Origin: Parcubacteria group bacterium CG_4_9_14_0_2_um_filter_35_11
GTDB taxonomy: Bacteria; Patescibacteriota; Minisyncoccia; Minisyncoccales; GCA-002788555
Length of the DNA: 6,542 nucleotides
NCBI GenBank assembly: GCA_002788555.1
Contig: PFRL01000038.1
Span: 1 to 6,542 of the forward strand
Direction: 5' to 3'
Part shown: positions 1 through 5,310 of the stretch, one piece after another
How the letters are laid out: each line of letters begins with the position of its first letter
Position numbering within the stretch: position 1 is the stretch's first letter
The notes under the pieces: model-generated
Told to the model about the DNA's origin: nothing
The model's database searches: none
What the model saw: the letters and a program-made list of their open reading frames with translations, nothing else
Made by a program: the position numbers and the translations under genes

Positions 1-138
1 GATGGCGGCCGTAGCACCAACAACAAAAAGAACTGCTACACCATTTTTGATATCTGAATCCTTTACAATCTTAGCGACTTTATCTGTAATATCAATTACG
101 TCATTAAAGCCTTTTGTAGAAAGATTAATCTCTGGCAT
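1..138 (-). CDS. yjbQ: YjbQ/UPF0047 family protein, N-terminal 46 codons (cut by window edge)
   Basis: The start codon is at 138 and the frame stays open to the window edge, so only the first 46 residues are seen. They begin MPEINLSTKGFNDVIDIT and continue through DKV, a stretch with DIKNG, and then VLFVVGATAAI. This matches the N-terminal pattern of the YjbQ (UPF0047) family: a 'TKG..DVIDITD.V' strand and helix, followed by a hydrophobic strand ending in a small-residue GATAA turn. Family members are small cytoplasmic trimeric proteins of about 130-140 aa. Some are reported to have weak thiamine-phosphate synthase activity, but the physiological role is unsettled. The gene lies 26 nt downstream of the dnaX stop on the same strand, so co-transcription is likely. 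Only a weak AAGAG precedes the ATG by about 9 nt. The family call rests on remembered pattern, and the C-terminal half is not visible. Confidence 0.72.
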   Translation of the reverse strand, partial: MPEINLSTKGFNDVIDITDKVAKIVKDSDIKNGVAVLFVVGATAAI

Positions 139-160
139 ACAATAAAATCTCTTGTTTCAT

Positions 161-188
161 GTTGTCAGTTGCTAGTTGTTAGTTGTTT
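161..188. repeat. Heptanucleotide tandem repeat, four units, spanning the dnaX stop codon
   Basis: Read on the plus strand, GTTG recurs at exact 7-nt steps (161, 168, 175, 182), followed by TCA, CTA, TTA and TTT. On the coding (minus) strand the units are CAAC-type. The dnaX stop TGA (167-165) and the last residues, KQLTTSN, are written in this array. Seven is not a multiple of three, so a change in unit number would shift the frame and move the stop. The unit resembles the TTGT heptamers inside dnaX at 1077-1104. Confidence 0.8.
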
Positions 189-1298
189 TATACTATCTAT
201 TGCTGCTAATTCGAGGGGAAGCTGTGGTAAATCTGACCATTTAATCTGATTCTGGGCTTCAAGAAATGTTCTTATAATTTCTTTTAAGTTCTCTTCAGAA
301 AATTCCTTTTCCTGGGTCTTAAGGTTTTCTTCCTCCTCTTTCGTAAAAACAATTTCTTTTTTAAAAATCTGAGGGTTAATTTTTATCAAAAGCAAATCCC
401 GAAGGTAGGCAGATAACTTTTTAGAAAAGTTTTCGATATCAATACCTCTATTAAAAATTTGTGACAGGTATTCCAGCGCCCCTTTTTTATCTCTTTTGAT
501 TAGAAATTCAACGAATTTTGAAACTAACTCAAGCCCAACAATTCCTAATATTTCTTCAATATCTTCTTTTTTTATAATTTCTCCTTTTTTCTCAGAAGTG
601 GTAATTATCACTTCATCCAAAAGACTTTCGGCGTCTCGAATAGAGCCTCCGGCAGTTCTGGCAATCAATCCCAATCCCTCTTTTTCTACTATAACTTTTT
701 CTTTATTGGAAATAACTTCTAATCGCTTTATAATCTGACCAAGATTTAGTTTTTTGAATTCAAAACGCTGGCAACGCGAAGAGACGGTGGGCAAAATTTT
801 TGAAAATTCCGTAGTGCAAAGGATAAATATGGCATGTGCCGGAGGTTCTTCTAAGGTTTTTAGAAGGGCGTTGGAAGCTTCTTTGGTTAATTGATGGGCT
901 TCGTCAATAACATATACTTTATATTTTGATTTTGTCGGCACTATTCCTACTCCCTCCCTTAAATTTCGCATTTCATCAATTCCTCGATTTGAAGCAGCGT
1001 CTATTTCAATTAAATCAATTGCTCGGCCCTCATTAATTTCGATGCAGGAGTTACATTTATTACACGGCTCATATTCTTGTCTTTTGTCGCTTGTTTTCTG
1101 TTGTCTTCCAATACAATTGACCGCCTTTGCTAAAAGTCTAGCAAGAGTAGTTTTTCCTGTTCCTCTTGGACCATAAAATAAATAAGCATGAGAGACCATT
1201 TCCATAGAAATGGCGTTAGTCAGAGTTTTTACTATATTCTCCTGACCTACAATTTCCGAAAAGGTCTTCGGTCGATATTTACGATATAAAACTGACAT
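165..1298 (-). CDS. dnaX: DNA polymerase III clamp-loader subunit gamma/tau, short gamma-only form
   Basis: This is the AAA+ motor subunit of the clamp loader, which opens and loads the beta sliding clamp on primed DNA. The start MSVLYRKYRPKTFSEIVGQE is the conserved DnaX N-terminus, which fixes the ATG at 1298. Visible motifs are Walker A GPRGTGKT (residues 43-50), a zinc module with Cys62, Cys79, Cys82 and Cys85, Walker B with DEAH (132-135), the sensor-1 region CTTE (161-164), the SRC arginine-finger motif (174-176), and sensor 2 GGSIRDAESLLD (217-228). The collar domain ends near 'LPLELAAIDSI' (about 360-370) and the protein stops 7 residues later. At 377 aa it therefore lacks the tau-specific domains that bind DnaB and Pol III alpha in longer homologues (500-650 aa). 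The Cys62-Cys79 loop has 16 residues, against 8 in E. coli and B. subtilis as I recall them. The extra part is encoded by a heptamer repeat. No SD precedes the start. The yjbQ-like gene follows 26 nt downstream. Confidence 0.97.
   Translation of the reverse strand: MSVLYRKYRPKTFSEIVGQENIVKTLTNAISMEMVSHAYLFYGPRGTGKTTLARLLAKAVNCIGRQQKTSDKRQEYEPCNKCNSCIEINEGRAIDLIEIDAASNRGIDEMRNLREGVGIVPTKSKYKVYVIDEAHQLTKEASNALLKTLEEPPAHAIFILCTTEFSKILPTVSSRCQRFEFKKLNLGQIIKRLEVISNKEKVIVEKEGLGLIARTAGGSIRDAESLLDEVIITTSEKKGEIIKKEDIEEILGIVGLELVSKFVEFLIKRDKKGALEYLSQIFNRGIDIENFSKKLSAYLRDLLLIKINPQIFKKEIVFTKEEEENLKTQEKEFSEENLKEIIRTFLEAQNQIKWSDLPQLPLELAAIDSIKQLTTSN
1077..1104. repeat. Heptanucleotide repeat inside dnaX, encoding extra residues in the zinc-finger loop
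   Basis: On the plus strand TTGT begins at 1077, 1084 and 1091, and CTGT at 1098, giving an exact period of 7 over four units. On the coding strand this encodes roughly residues 65-73 (QQKTSDKRQ) between Cys62 and Cys79. The loop is about 8 residues longer than in model DnaX proteins. That equals 24 nt, close to the span of the array. The unit belongs to the same TTGT-type family as the array at the dnaX stop. Confidence 0.7.
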
Positions 1299-1301
1299 AT
1301 T
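1269..1301 (-). repeat. dnaX start region, copy 1 of a 33-nt direct repeat (functional copy)
   Basis: This segment covers codons 1-10 of dnaX and 3 nt upstream. It recurs at 1482-1514, offset by 213 nt, with one difference in 33 nt. The difference (1284 versus 1497) is the third position of codon 5, TAT versus TAC, and is silent. Similarity stops at both ends (1268 versus 1481 and 1302 versus 1515). Confidence 0.9.
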
Positions 1302-1370
1302 ACAAAAGAGGAATATTAATAAACTATATTTGGAAAATTTAATAAACTCTTACTAACAGCTAAAGAGAAG

Positions 1371-1491
1371 ATATCGACCTCGGAAAGGGGTCGGGAAAAC
1401 TGGAGTTTTCCCGTGTAGCGTGGTCTCCAAAATTGCTTCGCAATTTTGGAGTAATACCAGGGGTTTTAAGGAGCGAAGCGACGGTCGATAT
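1371..1491. other. Three-hairpin structured intergenic element with 9-nt terminal inverted repeats
   Basis: The element begins with ATATCGACC (1371-1379) and ends with its exact reverse complement (1483-1491). Between these ends lie several palindromes. A short stem CGACCTC/GGGGTCG closes a GGAAA loop (about 1375-1393). A 9-bp stem GGGAAAACT/AGTTTTCCC has only CC in the loop (about 1393-1412). A perfect 12-bp stem CTCCAAAATTGC/GCAATTTTGGAG has loop TTC on the plus strand (about 1425-1451). A GAGCGAAGC motif (1471-1479) also occurs in the dnaB leader (3071-3079). The element contains no gene. It could be a small non-autonomous mobile or REP-like element, a structured RNA, or a bidirectional terminator block. 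None of its hairpins is followed by a convincing U-run. Confidence 0.65.
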
Positions 1492-1514
1492 TTACGGTAT
1501 AAAACTGACATATT
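1482..1514 (-). pseudogene. Duplicated 5' end of dnaX (codons 1-10), displaced copy
   Basis: Read on the minus strand, this repeats AATATG and the first ten codons of dnaX (MSVLYRKYRP) with one silent change. After Pro10 the frame leaves dnaX and runs through the structured element. It stays open for 52 codons in total, to a TAG at 1355-1353, and the tail has no recognisable domain. The copy lies where the original dnaX promoter would be expected if the 180 nt between the copies were inserted later. I see no evidence that the peptide is made. Either remnant or decoy start is possible. Confidence 0.75.
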
Positions 1515-1530
1515 TAGAATAAATTACCAC

Positions 1531-1571
1531 AATTTTCTGAAAAATTAAAGGAAGTCAGGCGACAGAAAATT
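1531..1571. other. Inverted repeat upstream of cysS
   Basis: AATTTTCTG (1531-1539) and CAGAAAATT (1563-1571) form a 9-bp stem around a 23-nt loop, just upstream of the cysS promoter. If transcription starts near 1611, this stem lies outside the mRNA. In that case it would be an operator-like palindrome or a remnant and not a leader hairpin. Its function is unknown. Confidence 0.4.
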
Positions 1572-1575
1572 TTAT

Positions 1576-1604
1576 TTCTTTTAAAAACAAAAAGGTTGTA
1601 TAAT
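1576..1604 (+). promoter_or_regulatory. cysS promoter with perfect -10 hexamer; mRNA predicted leaderless
   Basis: A consensus TATAAT occupies 1599-1604, directly preceded by TTG. The -35 region at about 1576-1581 (TTCTTT) is poor. The usual spacing from the -10 box puts transcription start at about 1611-1612. The cysS ATG is at 1612 and has no SD sequence. A leaderless mRNA is the simplest reading. Confidence 0.6.
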
Positions 1605-1611
1605 TGGATAT

Positions 1612-2994
1612 ATGCTCAAACTTTTTAACACCCTTTCGCGAAAAAAAGAAATTTTTCAACCAATTAAAAATAAGAAAGTTGGTCTTTATACTTGCGGACC
1701 AACTGTCTATGACGTTCCCCACATTGGGAATTTACGGTGTTATATCTTTGAAGATATCTTGAAACGAACTCTAATTTATAATGGGTACAAAGTAAGGCAT
1801 GTAATGAACATCACCGATGTGGGTCACTTAACTTCCGATGCCGATACCGGCGAGGATAAAATTGAAAAAAGTGCTAAAAAGCAGAAAAAGAGTCCTTATG
1901 AGATTGCTAAATTTTATACCAAGATTTTTAAATCAAATTTAAAAGATTTAAATGTCCTTGAACCTGACCTCTGGTGTAAGGCCACCGAGCATATTAAAGA
2001 ACAAATTGAGCTCACAAAAAAATTGGAAAGGAGGGGCTTTACTTATAGAACAAAAGATGGAATTTATTTTGATACTTCCCTCTTGCCCGACTATGGGAAG
2101 TTAGCAAGATTAGATATTAAAGGCTTGAAAGCTGGTGCAAGAATAAAAATAGTAAAAGGAAAAAAGAACCTTACTGATTTTGCTCTTTGGAAATTTCCTC
2201 CGAAAGACAAAAAGAGATTAATGGAGTGGGAATCCCCTTGGGGCATAGGTTTTCCTGGTTGGCACCTTGAATGCGCGGCAATGAGTATTAAATATCTTGG
2301 CGTCCCCTTTGATATTCACTGTGGAGGAGTTGACCACATTCCAATTCATCATACTAACGAGATTGCTGAGGCAGAAGGAGCTTATGGAAAAAATTTTGTT
2401 AATTACTGGCTCCATTGTGGATTTCTAAAAATTGAAGGAGAAAAAATGGCAAAATCTCTCGGAAATTTCACTACCTTAGAAGATTTTAGAAAGAGAAATT
2501 TTTCCCCTTTAGCATTTCGTTATCTTTGCCTTCAAGCCCATTATCGTTCATCTTTAAACTTCACCTGGAAGGGCTTAAAATCTGCCCAGAATGCCCTAAC
2601 AAAAATTTATGAAACTATAAGCGGTTATAAAAAAGAAAGTAAAGAAAGTCCTCAAACGTGGGGAAGAAGATTTAAAGAAGCTATCAATGATGATTTAAAC
2701 ACGCCTCTCTTAGTCTCTTTAGTATGGGAGATGATAAGAAGTTCTCTAAAAGAATCAGTAAAACTTAACCTGCTTTTTGAAATAGATAAGATTTTGGGCC
2801 TGAATTTAAAAGACCAATGGCAGACAACAAGTATAGTCCCAAGAGAAGTTTTGGCTTTGGTAGCAAAAAGAGAGAACTATCGTCAAAAGAAAGAGTGGGA
2901 TAAAGCTGATGAGGTTAGAAAAAAGATTAAAAAAATGGGTTGGTGGTTAGAAGATACCCAAGAAGGACCAAAGATTAAAAAAATGATAAAATGA
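1612..2994 (+). CDS. cysS: Cysteinyl-tRNA synthetase
   Basis: This class I aminoacyl-tRNA synthetase charges tRNA-Cys with cysteine using ATP in the cytoplasm. The start MLKLFNTLSRKKEIF aligns with the conserved N-terminus of CysRS (E. coli MLKIFNTLTRQKE), so the ATG is firm. Visible motifs are YTCGPTVYD with Cys28, HIGN (37-40, the HIGH signature), NITDVGH (66-72), GWHLECAAMS (216-225) with Cys221, and IHHTNE with His246 and Glu250. Cys28, Cys221, His246 and Glu250 are the expected zinc ligands that select cysteine. KMAKSLGN (278-285) is the KMSKS loop with Ala at the third position. The C-terminal helical anticodon-binding part runs from about residue 350, and the protein has the usual length of about 460 aa. 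The gene is divergent from dnaX and stands alone behind its own promoter. No GC-rich terminator follows the stop before the dnaB promoter. Confidence 0.98.
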   Translation: MLKLFNTLSRKKEIFQPIKNKKVGLYTCGPTVYDVPHIGNLRCYIFEDILKRTLIYNGYKVRHVMNITDVGHLTSDADTGEDKIEKSAKKQKKSPYEIAKFYTKIFKSNLKDLNVLEPDLWCKATEHIKEQIELTKKLERRGFTYRTKDGIYFDTSLLPDYGKLARLDIKGLKAGARIKIVKGKKNLTDFALWKFPPKDKKRLMEWESPWGIGFPGWHLECAAMSIKYLGVPFDIHCGGVDHIPIHHTNEIAEAEGAYGKNFVNYWLHCGFLKIEGEKMAKSLGNFTTLEDFRKRNFSPLAFRYLCLQAHYRSSLNFTWKGLKSAQNALTKIYETISGYKKESKESPQTWGRRFKEAINDDLNTPLLVSLVWEMIRSSLKESVKLNLLFEIDKILGLNLKDQWQTTSIVPREVLALVAKRENYRQKKEWDKADEVRKKIKKMGWWLEDTQEGPKIKKMIK

Positions 2995-2999
2995 CAGGT

Positions 3000-3028
3000 T
3001 TGAATTATTTAAAAATTTTTATTATTAT
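3000..3028 (+). promoter_or_regulatory. Candidate promoter of the dnaB leader
   Basis: TTGAAT (3000-3005) and TATTAT (3023-3028) are separated by exactly 17 bp. They match the sigma-70 consensus at 4 of 6 and 5 of 6 positions. Transcription would begin near 3035, just before the GC-rich structured block, and would give dnaB a leader of about 210 nt. The surrounding DNA is very AT-rich, so a chance match is possible. Confidence 0.5.
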
Positions 3029-3040
3029 ATTCGTATATTC

Positions 3041-3177
3041 GCCCCAGTAGCAGAGAGAAGCCCAGCACCAGAGCGAAGCTCGGTGCTGGACCAGTCCCGC
3101 ACCGAAACAAAGTTTCTGGTGCGGGGCTCGCTACGGGGCAGCCCCGAAGTTCCGCCTGAGGCGGATACTTCTGGGGC
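3041..3177 (+). ncRNA. Candidate structured leader RNA of dnaB (three-way junction plus a fourth stem)
   Basis: A GC-rich block stands between AT-rich flanks and folds by eye into nested stems. P1 pairs GCCCC and GTAGC (3041-3051, A3046 bulged) with GCTACGGGGC (3130-3139). Inside it lie two look-alike hairpins. P2 pairs CCAGCACC (3062-3069) with GGTGCTGG (3082-3089) and has an inner GAGC/GCTC stem with a GAA loop. P3 pairs CCCGCACC (3096-3103) with GGTGCGGG (3118-3125) and has an inner GAAAC/GTTTC stem with an AAA loop. P1 with P2 and P3 makes a three-way junction. P4 follows at once, with GCCCC, GAAGT and CCGCC (3141-3156) pairing with GGCGG, ACTTC and GGGGC (3160-3177). The block could be a regulatory leader of dnaB, a terminator cluster for cysS, or a repeat element of the genome. 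No known riboswitch signature was recognised. Confidence 0.5.
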
Positions 3178-3194
3178 GTAATTAATTCGCCCGT

Positions 3195-3225
3195 CCTCCG
3201 CAGTAGGAATTCGCCGCTACGGAGG
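3195..3225 (+). promoter_or_regulatory. Hairpin pairing CCTCCG with CGGAGG, 20 nt before dnaB
   Basis: CCTCCG (3195-3200) pairs with CGGAGG (3220-3225), extended inward by TAG (3204-3206) with CTA (3217-3219). The 3' arm contains the only strong SD-like GGAGG near dnaB. It is hidden in the stem and lies 20 nt from the ATG, too far for ordinary use. TTCG recurs around it (3036, 3186, 3210, 3235), suggesting a repeat-derived sequence. Confidence 0.4.
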
Positions 3226-3245
3226 GTAAATAAATTCGTAGAGTT

Positions 3246-4607
3246 ATGGCTGAAGTAACAAAAATCCCCCCTCAGAGTATCGAAGCAGAAAAAGCTTTTC
3301 TGGGTTCTTTAATGTTGGATAAAGAAGGAATTGTAAAAGTTGTTGACTTTTTAATACCAGAGGATTTTTATAAAACTGCCCATAGTAAAATTTATCGGGT
3401 AATGGTAGACCTTTTTGAGAAACAGGAACCCACCGATCTTTTGACATTAACCCAACGCTTAGAGGAAAAAGGAGAATTAGAAAAAATTGGTGGGGCAAGC
3501 TATCTATCAGAGCTATTAGAGGCCGTCCCTACCCCCTCTCACCTTCTCTATTATGCTAAGATTGTTAGAGGTAAAAAAGTTCTTCGCGATCTTATTCAGG
3601 CCTCTGACGAAATTTCGGCTTTAGGTTATGATGAAAGCAAAGATATTGATTTAATTTTAGATGAAGCAGAAAAGAAAGTTTTTAGCATTGCTCAAAGATC
3701 TCTAACCCAAACATTTTTACCAATAGAATCTCAGCTCGATGAAGCTTTTGAGAGAATCGACAGAATCCATTCTAAAAAAGGTATTCTTCGAGGCGTTACT
3801 ACCGGCTTTCCAAAGCTCGATGACATCTTGGCAGGTCTTCAAAAAGGCGACTTGGTATTCCTTGCTTCGCGGCCGTCTCTTGGGAAAACAGCTCTTGCCT
3901 TAAATATAGCTCGGGCTGTAGCTATAAAAGGAAAACAGCCAGTAGGAGTCTTTAGTTTGGAAATGGGAAAAGAGCAATTTGTGGATAGGTTAATTGCTGC
4001 CGAAGCTGGTGTTTCTCTCTGGAAATTAAGGACTGGAAAACTTTCTGAAGACGAAGACTTTGCCAAGCTTCAAAAAGCTCTTTCTACTCTTTCTGAGGCA
4101 TCGATTTATATAGACGATGCTGCCTCTTCAACAGTTCTCCAAATGAGAGCAATGGCTCGAAGATTACAAGCTGAAAAGGGATTAGGACTTATAATCATCG
4201 ATTACCTACAATTAATTCAGCCAAGAAATCCTAACGAGAATGTAGTTCAGCAAGTCACAGAAATCTCAAGATCTTTAAAATCATTAGCAAAAGAATTAAA
4301 TGTACCGGTATTAGCTTTGTCTCAATTGTCAAGAGCGGTCGAGCATCGTCCTGACCAAAGACCACGACTTTCTGACTTAAGGGAATCAGGAAGTTTAGAG
4401 CAAGATGCCGATGTCGTAATGTTTATTTATCGAGAAGATAAAGTAAGATCAACTAGCTCTCGCCAAAATATTGCTGATATTATTATTGCCAAACATCGCA
4501 ATGGTCCAATGGGAAGAGTGGAGCTTTATTTTGACCAAGAAGCAGTAAGTTTCAGAGAATTAGAAAAAGAGTATGGCGAGGAAATTACTGGAGAGGAAGT
4601 CATCTAA
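3246..4607 (+). CDS. dnaB: Replicative DNA helicase DnaB
   Basis: This is the hexameric 5'-3' helicase that unwinds the replication fork and recruits DnaG primase. The N-terminal domain (about 8-110) opens with the family pattern PPQSIEAEKAFLGSLML and includes the YYAKIVR segment. A linker follows, then the RecA-like motor from about residue 182 (RGVTTGFPKLDDILAGLQKG). Motifs are Walker A SRPSLGKTAL (208-217), SLEM with Glu239, Walker B LIIIDYLQL (315-323, Asp319), LALSQLSRAVE (356-366), DLRESGSLEQDADVV (377-391), and the KHRNGPMG arginine-finger region (416-423). The length of 453 aa is typical and there is no intein. The start at 3246 fits the family N-terminus, but only a weak GAG precedes it. 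The gene lies 251 nt after cysS behind a structured leader, and recR follows after 102 nt. Confidence 0.98.
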   Translation: MAEVTKIPPQSIEAEKAFLGSLMLDKEGIVKVVDFLIPEDFYKTAHSKIYRVMVDLFEKQEPTDLLTLTQRLEEKGELEKIGGASYLSELLEAVPTPSHLLYYAKIVRGKKVLRDLIQASDEISALGYDESKDIDLILDEAEKKVFSIAQRSLTQTFLPIESQLDEAFERIDRIHSKKGILRGVTTGFPKLDDILAGLQKGDLVFLASRPSLGKTALALNIARAVAIKGKQPVGVFSLEMGKEQFVDRLIAAEAGVSLWKLRTGKLSEDEDFAKLQKALSTLSEASIYIDDAASSTVLQMRAMARRLQAEKGLGLIIIDYLQLIQPRNPNENVVQQVTEISRSLKSLAKELNVPVLALSQLSRAVEHRPDQRPRLSDLRESGSLEQDADVVMFIYREDKVRSTSSRQNIADIIIAKHRNGPMGRVELYFDQEAVSFRELEKEYGEEITGEEVI

Positions 4608-4706
4608 TTCATATAAACATTTTAGCATATAAGCATAGTAACATTTTAAAAAAGACAATTTTTCTTTTGTTTTGATGCTAATATGTTTAAATGTTAAAAT
4701 GTTTAC
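4607..4706. repeat. Palindromic double array of octamers between dnaB and recR
   Basis: On the left arm CAT recurs at exact 8-nt steps (4610, 4618, 4626, 4634, 4642). On the right arm its complement ATG recurs at exact 8-nt steps (4675, 4683, 4691, 4699). The arms 4614-4645 and 4674-4705 form an ungapped imperfect inverted repeat of 32 nt. Most positions can pair, and two of the mismatches become G-U pairs in RNA. The loop is about 28 nt and rich in A and T runs. The right arm ends 4 nt before the recR ATG, leaving no room for a free SD. The array may control recR translation, pause transcription, or be a selfish repeat. Confidence 0.75.
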
Positions 4707-4709
4707 TTC

Positions 4710-5306
4710 ATGGTCCCTAAACAAATTAAAAAAGTTATAAAAATTTTCTCTGATTTTCCAACAGTTGGTGAGCGAACCGCTACCCGCTTTGCTTTATATT
4801 TACTTGGATTGGATGAAAAAAGTGTCAAAGAGATTTGCGATTCTTTAGTCTCTCTTAAAAAAGAAATTAAATTGTGTTCTTTCTGTTTTAATCCTTTTAC
4901 TCCTTTAAAGGATGAAAATATTTGTCTAATTTGCCGTGACAAAAAGAGAGAGCAAACTCTTTGCGTGGTGGAAAGAGAAACTGACCTTTGGCGAATGGAG
5001 GAAACAAAAAAATATCAAGGATTATATTTTATTTTGGGCGGCGAGATTGATTTTTTAAAGGAAAATCCTTTGGGAAAATTAAGAGTAGAAGAACTTAAAA
5101 AGAGGGTAGAAGGTTTAAAACCAAAAGAAATAATTTTAGCCTTAAATCCTACGAGGGATGGTATTTTAACGATGGATTTTATCGCCAAAATCTTAAAACC
5201 ATACGAAATAAAAATCACTCGCTTGGGCCGGGGGCTACCGACTGGTGGAGAGATTGAATATGCGGACGAGGAAACCATAGAAAAGGCACTTGAGGGAAGA
5301 AGATAG
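4710..5306 (+). CDS. recR: Recombination mediator RecR
   Basis: RecR acts with RecO and RecF to load RecA on single-stranded gaps coated with SSB. Its 198 aa match the family length. A helix-hairpin-helix DNA-binding motif lies at FPTVGERTATRFALYLL (16-32). The zinc finger has Cys56, Cys59, Cys72 and Cys75. The Toprim domain runs from CVVERETDL (85-93, Glu88) through ILALNPTRDG (142-151) to RGLPTGGEIEYAD (174-186). Where E. coli RecR has an 'H.SPLDGIGP' stretch, this protein has GGEIDFLKENPLGKLR (110-125), so that loop is divergent. The C-terminus LEGRR is normal. No SD precedes the ATG, which directly follows the octamer palindrome. The gene is followed by a repeat and an intrinsic terminator, so recR closes the plus-strand group. 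The usual dnaX-ybaB-recR order is not kept, and no ybaB is present here. Confidence 0.97.
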   Translation: MVPKQIKKVIKIFSDFPTVGERTATRFALYLLGLDEKSVKEICDSLVSLKKEIKLCSFCFNPFTPLKDENICLICRDKKREQTLCVVERETDLWRMEETKKYQGLYFILGGEIDFLKENPLGKLRVEELKKRVEGLKPKEIILALNPTRDGILTMDFIAKILKPYEIKITRLGRGLPTGGEIEYADEETIEKALEGRR

Positions 5307-5310
5307 AGAA

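Noticed and set aside
496..738. Open frame on the plus strand inside dnaX
   Set aside because: It lies wholly antisense to the conserved AAA+ domain, has a serine- and isoleucine-rich low-complexity product, and has no SD.
1308..1348. Imperfect direct repeat (GGAATATTAATAAACT and GGAAAATTTAATAAACT) upstream of dnaX
   Set aside because: It is short, AT-rich and imperfect, so chance in this composition is likely. It is noted only as a possible part of the insertion history.
1353..1511. 52-codon frame starting in the displaced dnaX copy as a real gene
   Set aside because: After ten DnaX codons it runs through palindromic DNA, and hairpin arms read as codons explain the rest. No domain or independent start signal was found.
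2218..2415. Antisense open frame within cysS
   Set aside because: It covers the zinc-ligand region of CysRS, which is clearly coding on the plus strand, and its product resembles nothing known.
4607..4706. CRISPR-like array
   Set aside because: The units are 8 nt, degenerate and without spacers, arranged as two opposed arms. This is a short tandem repeat palindrome.
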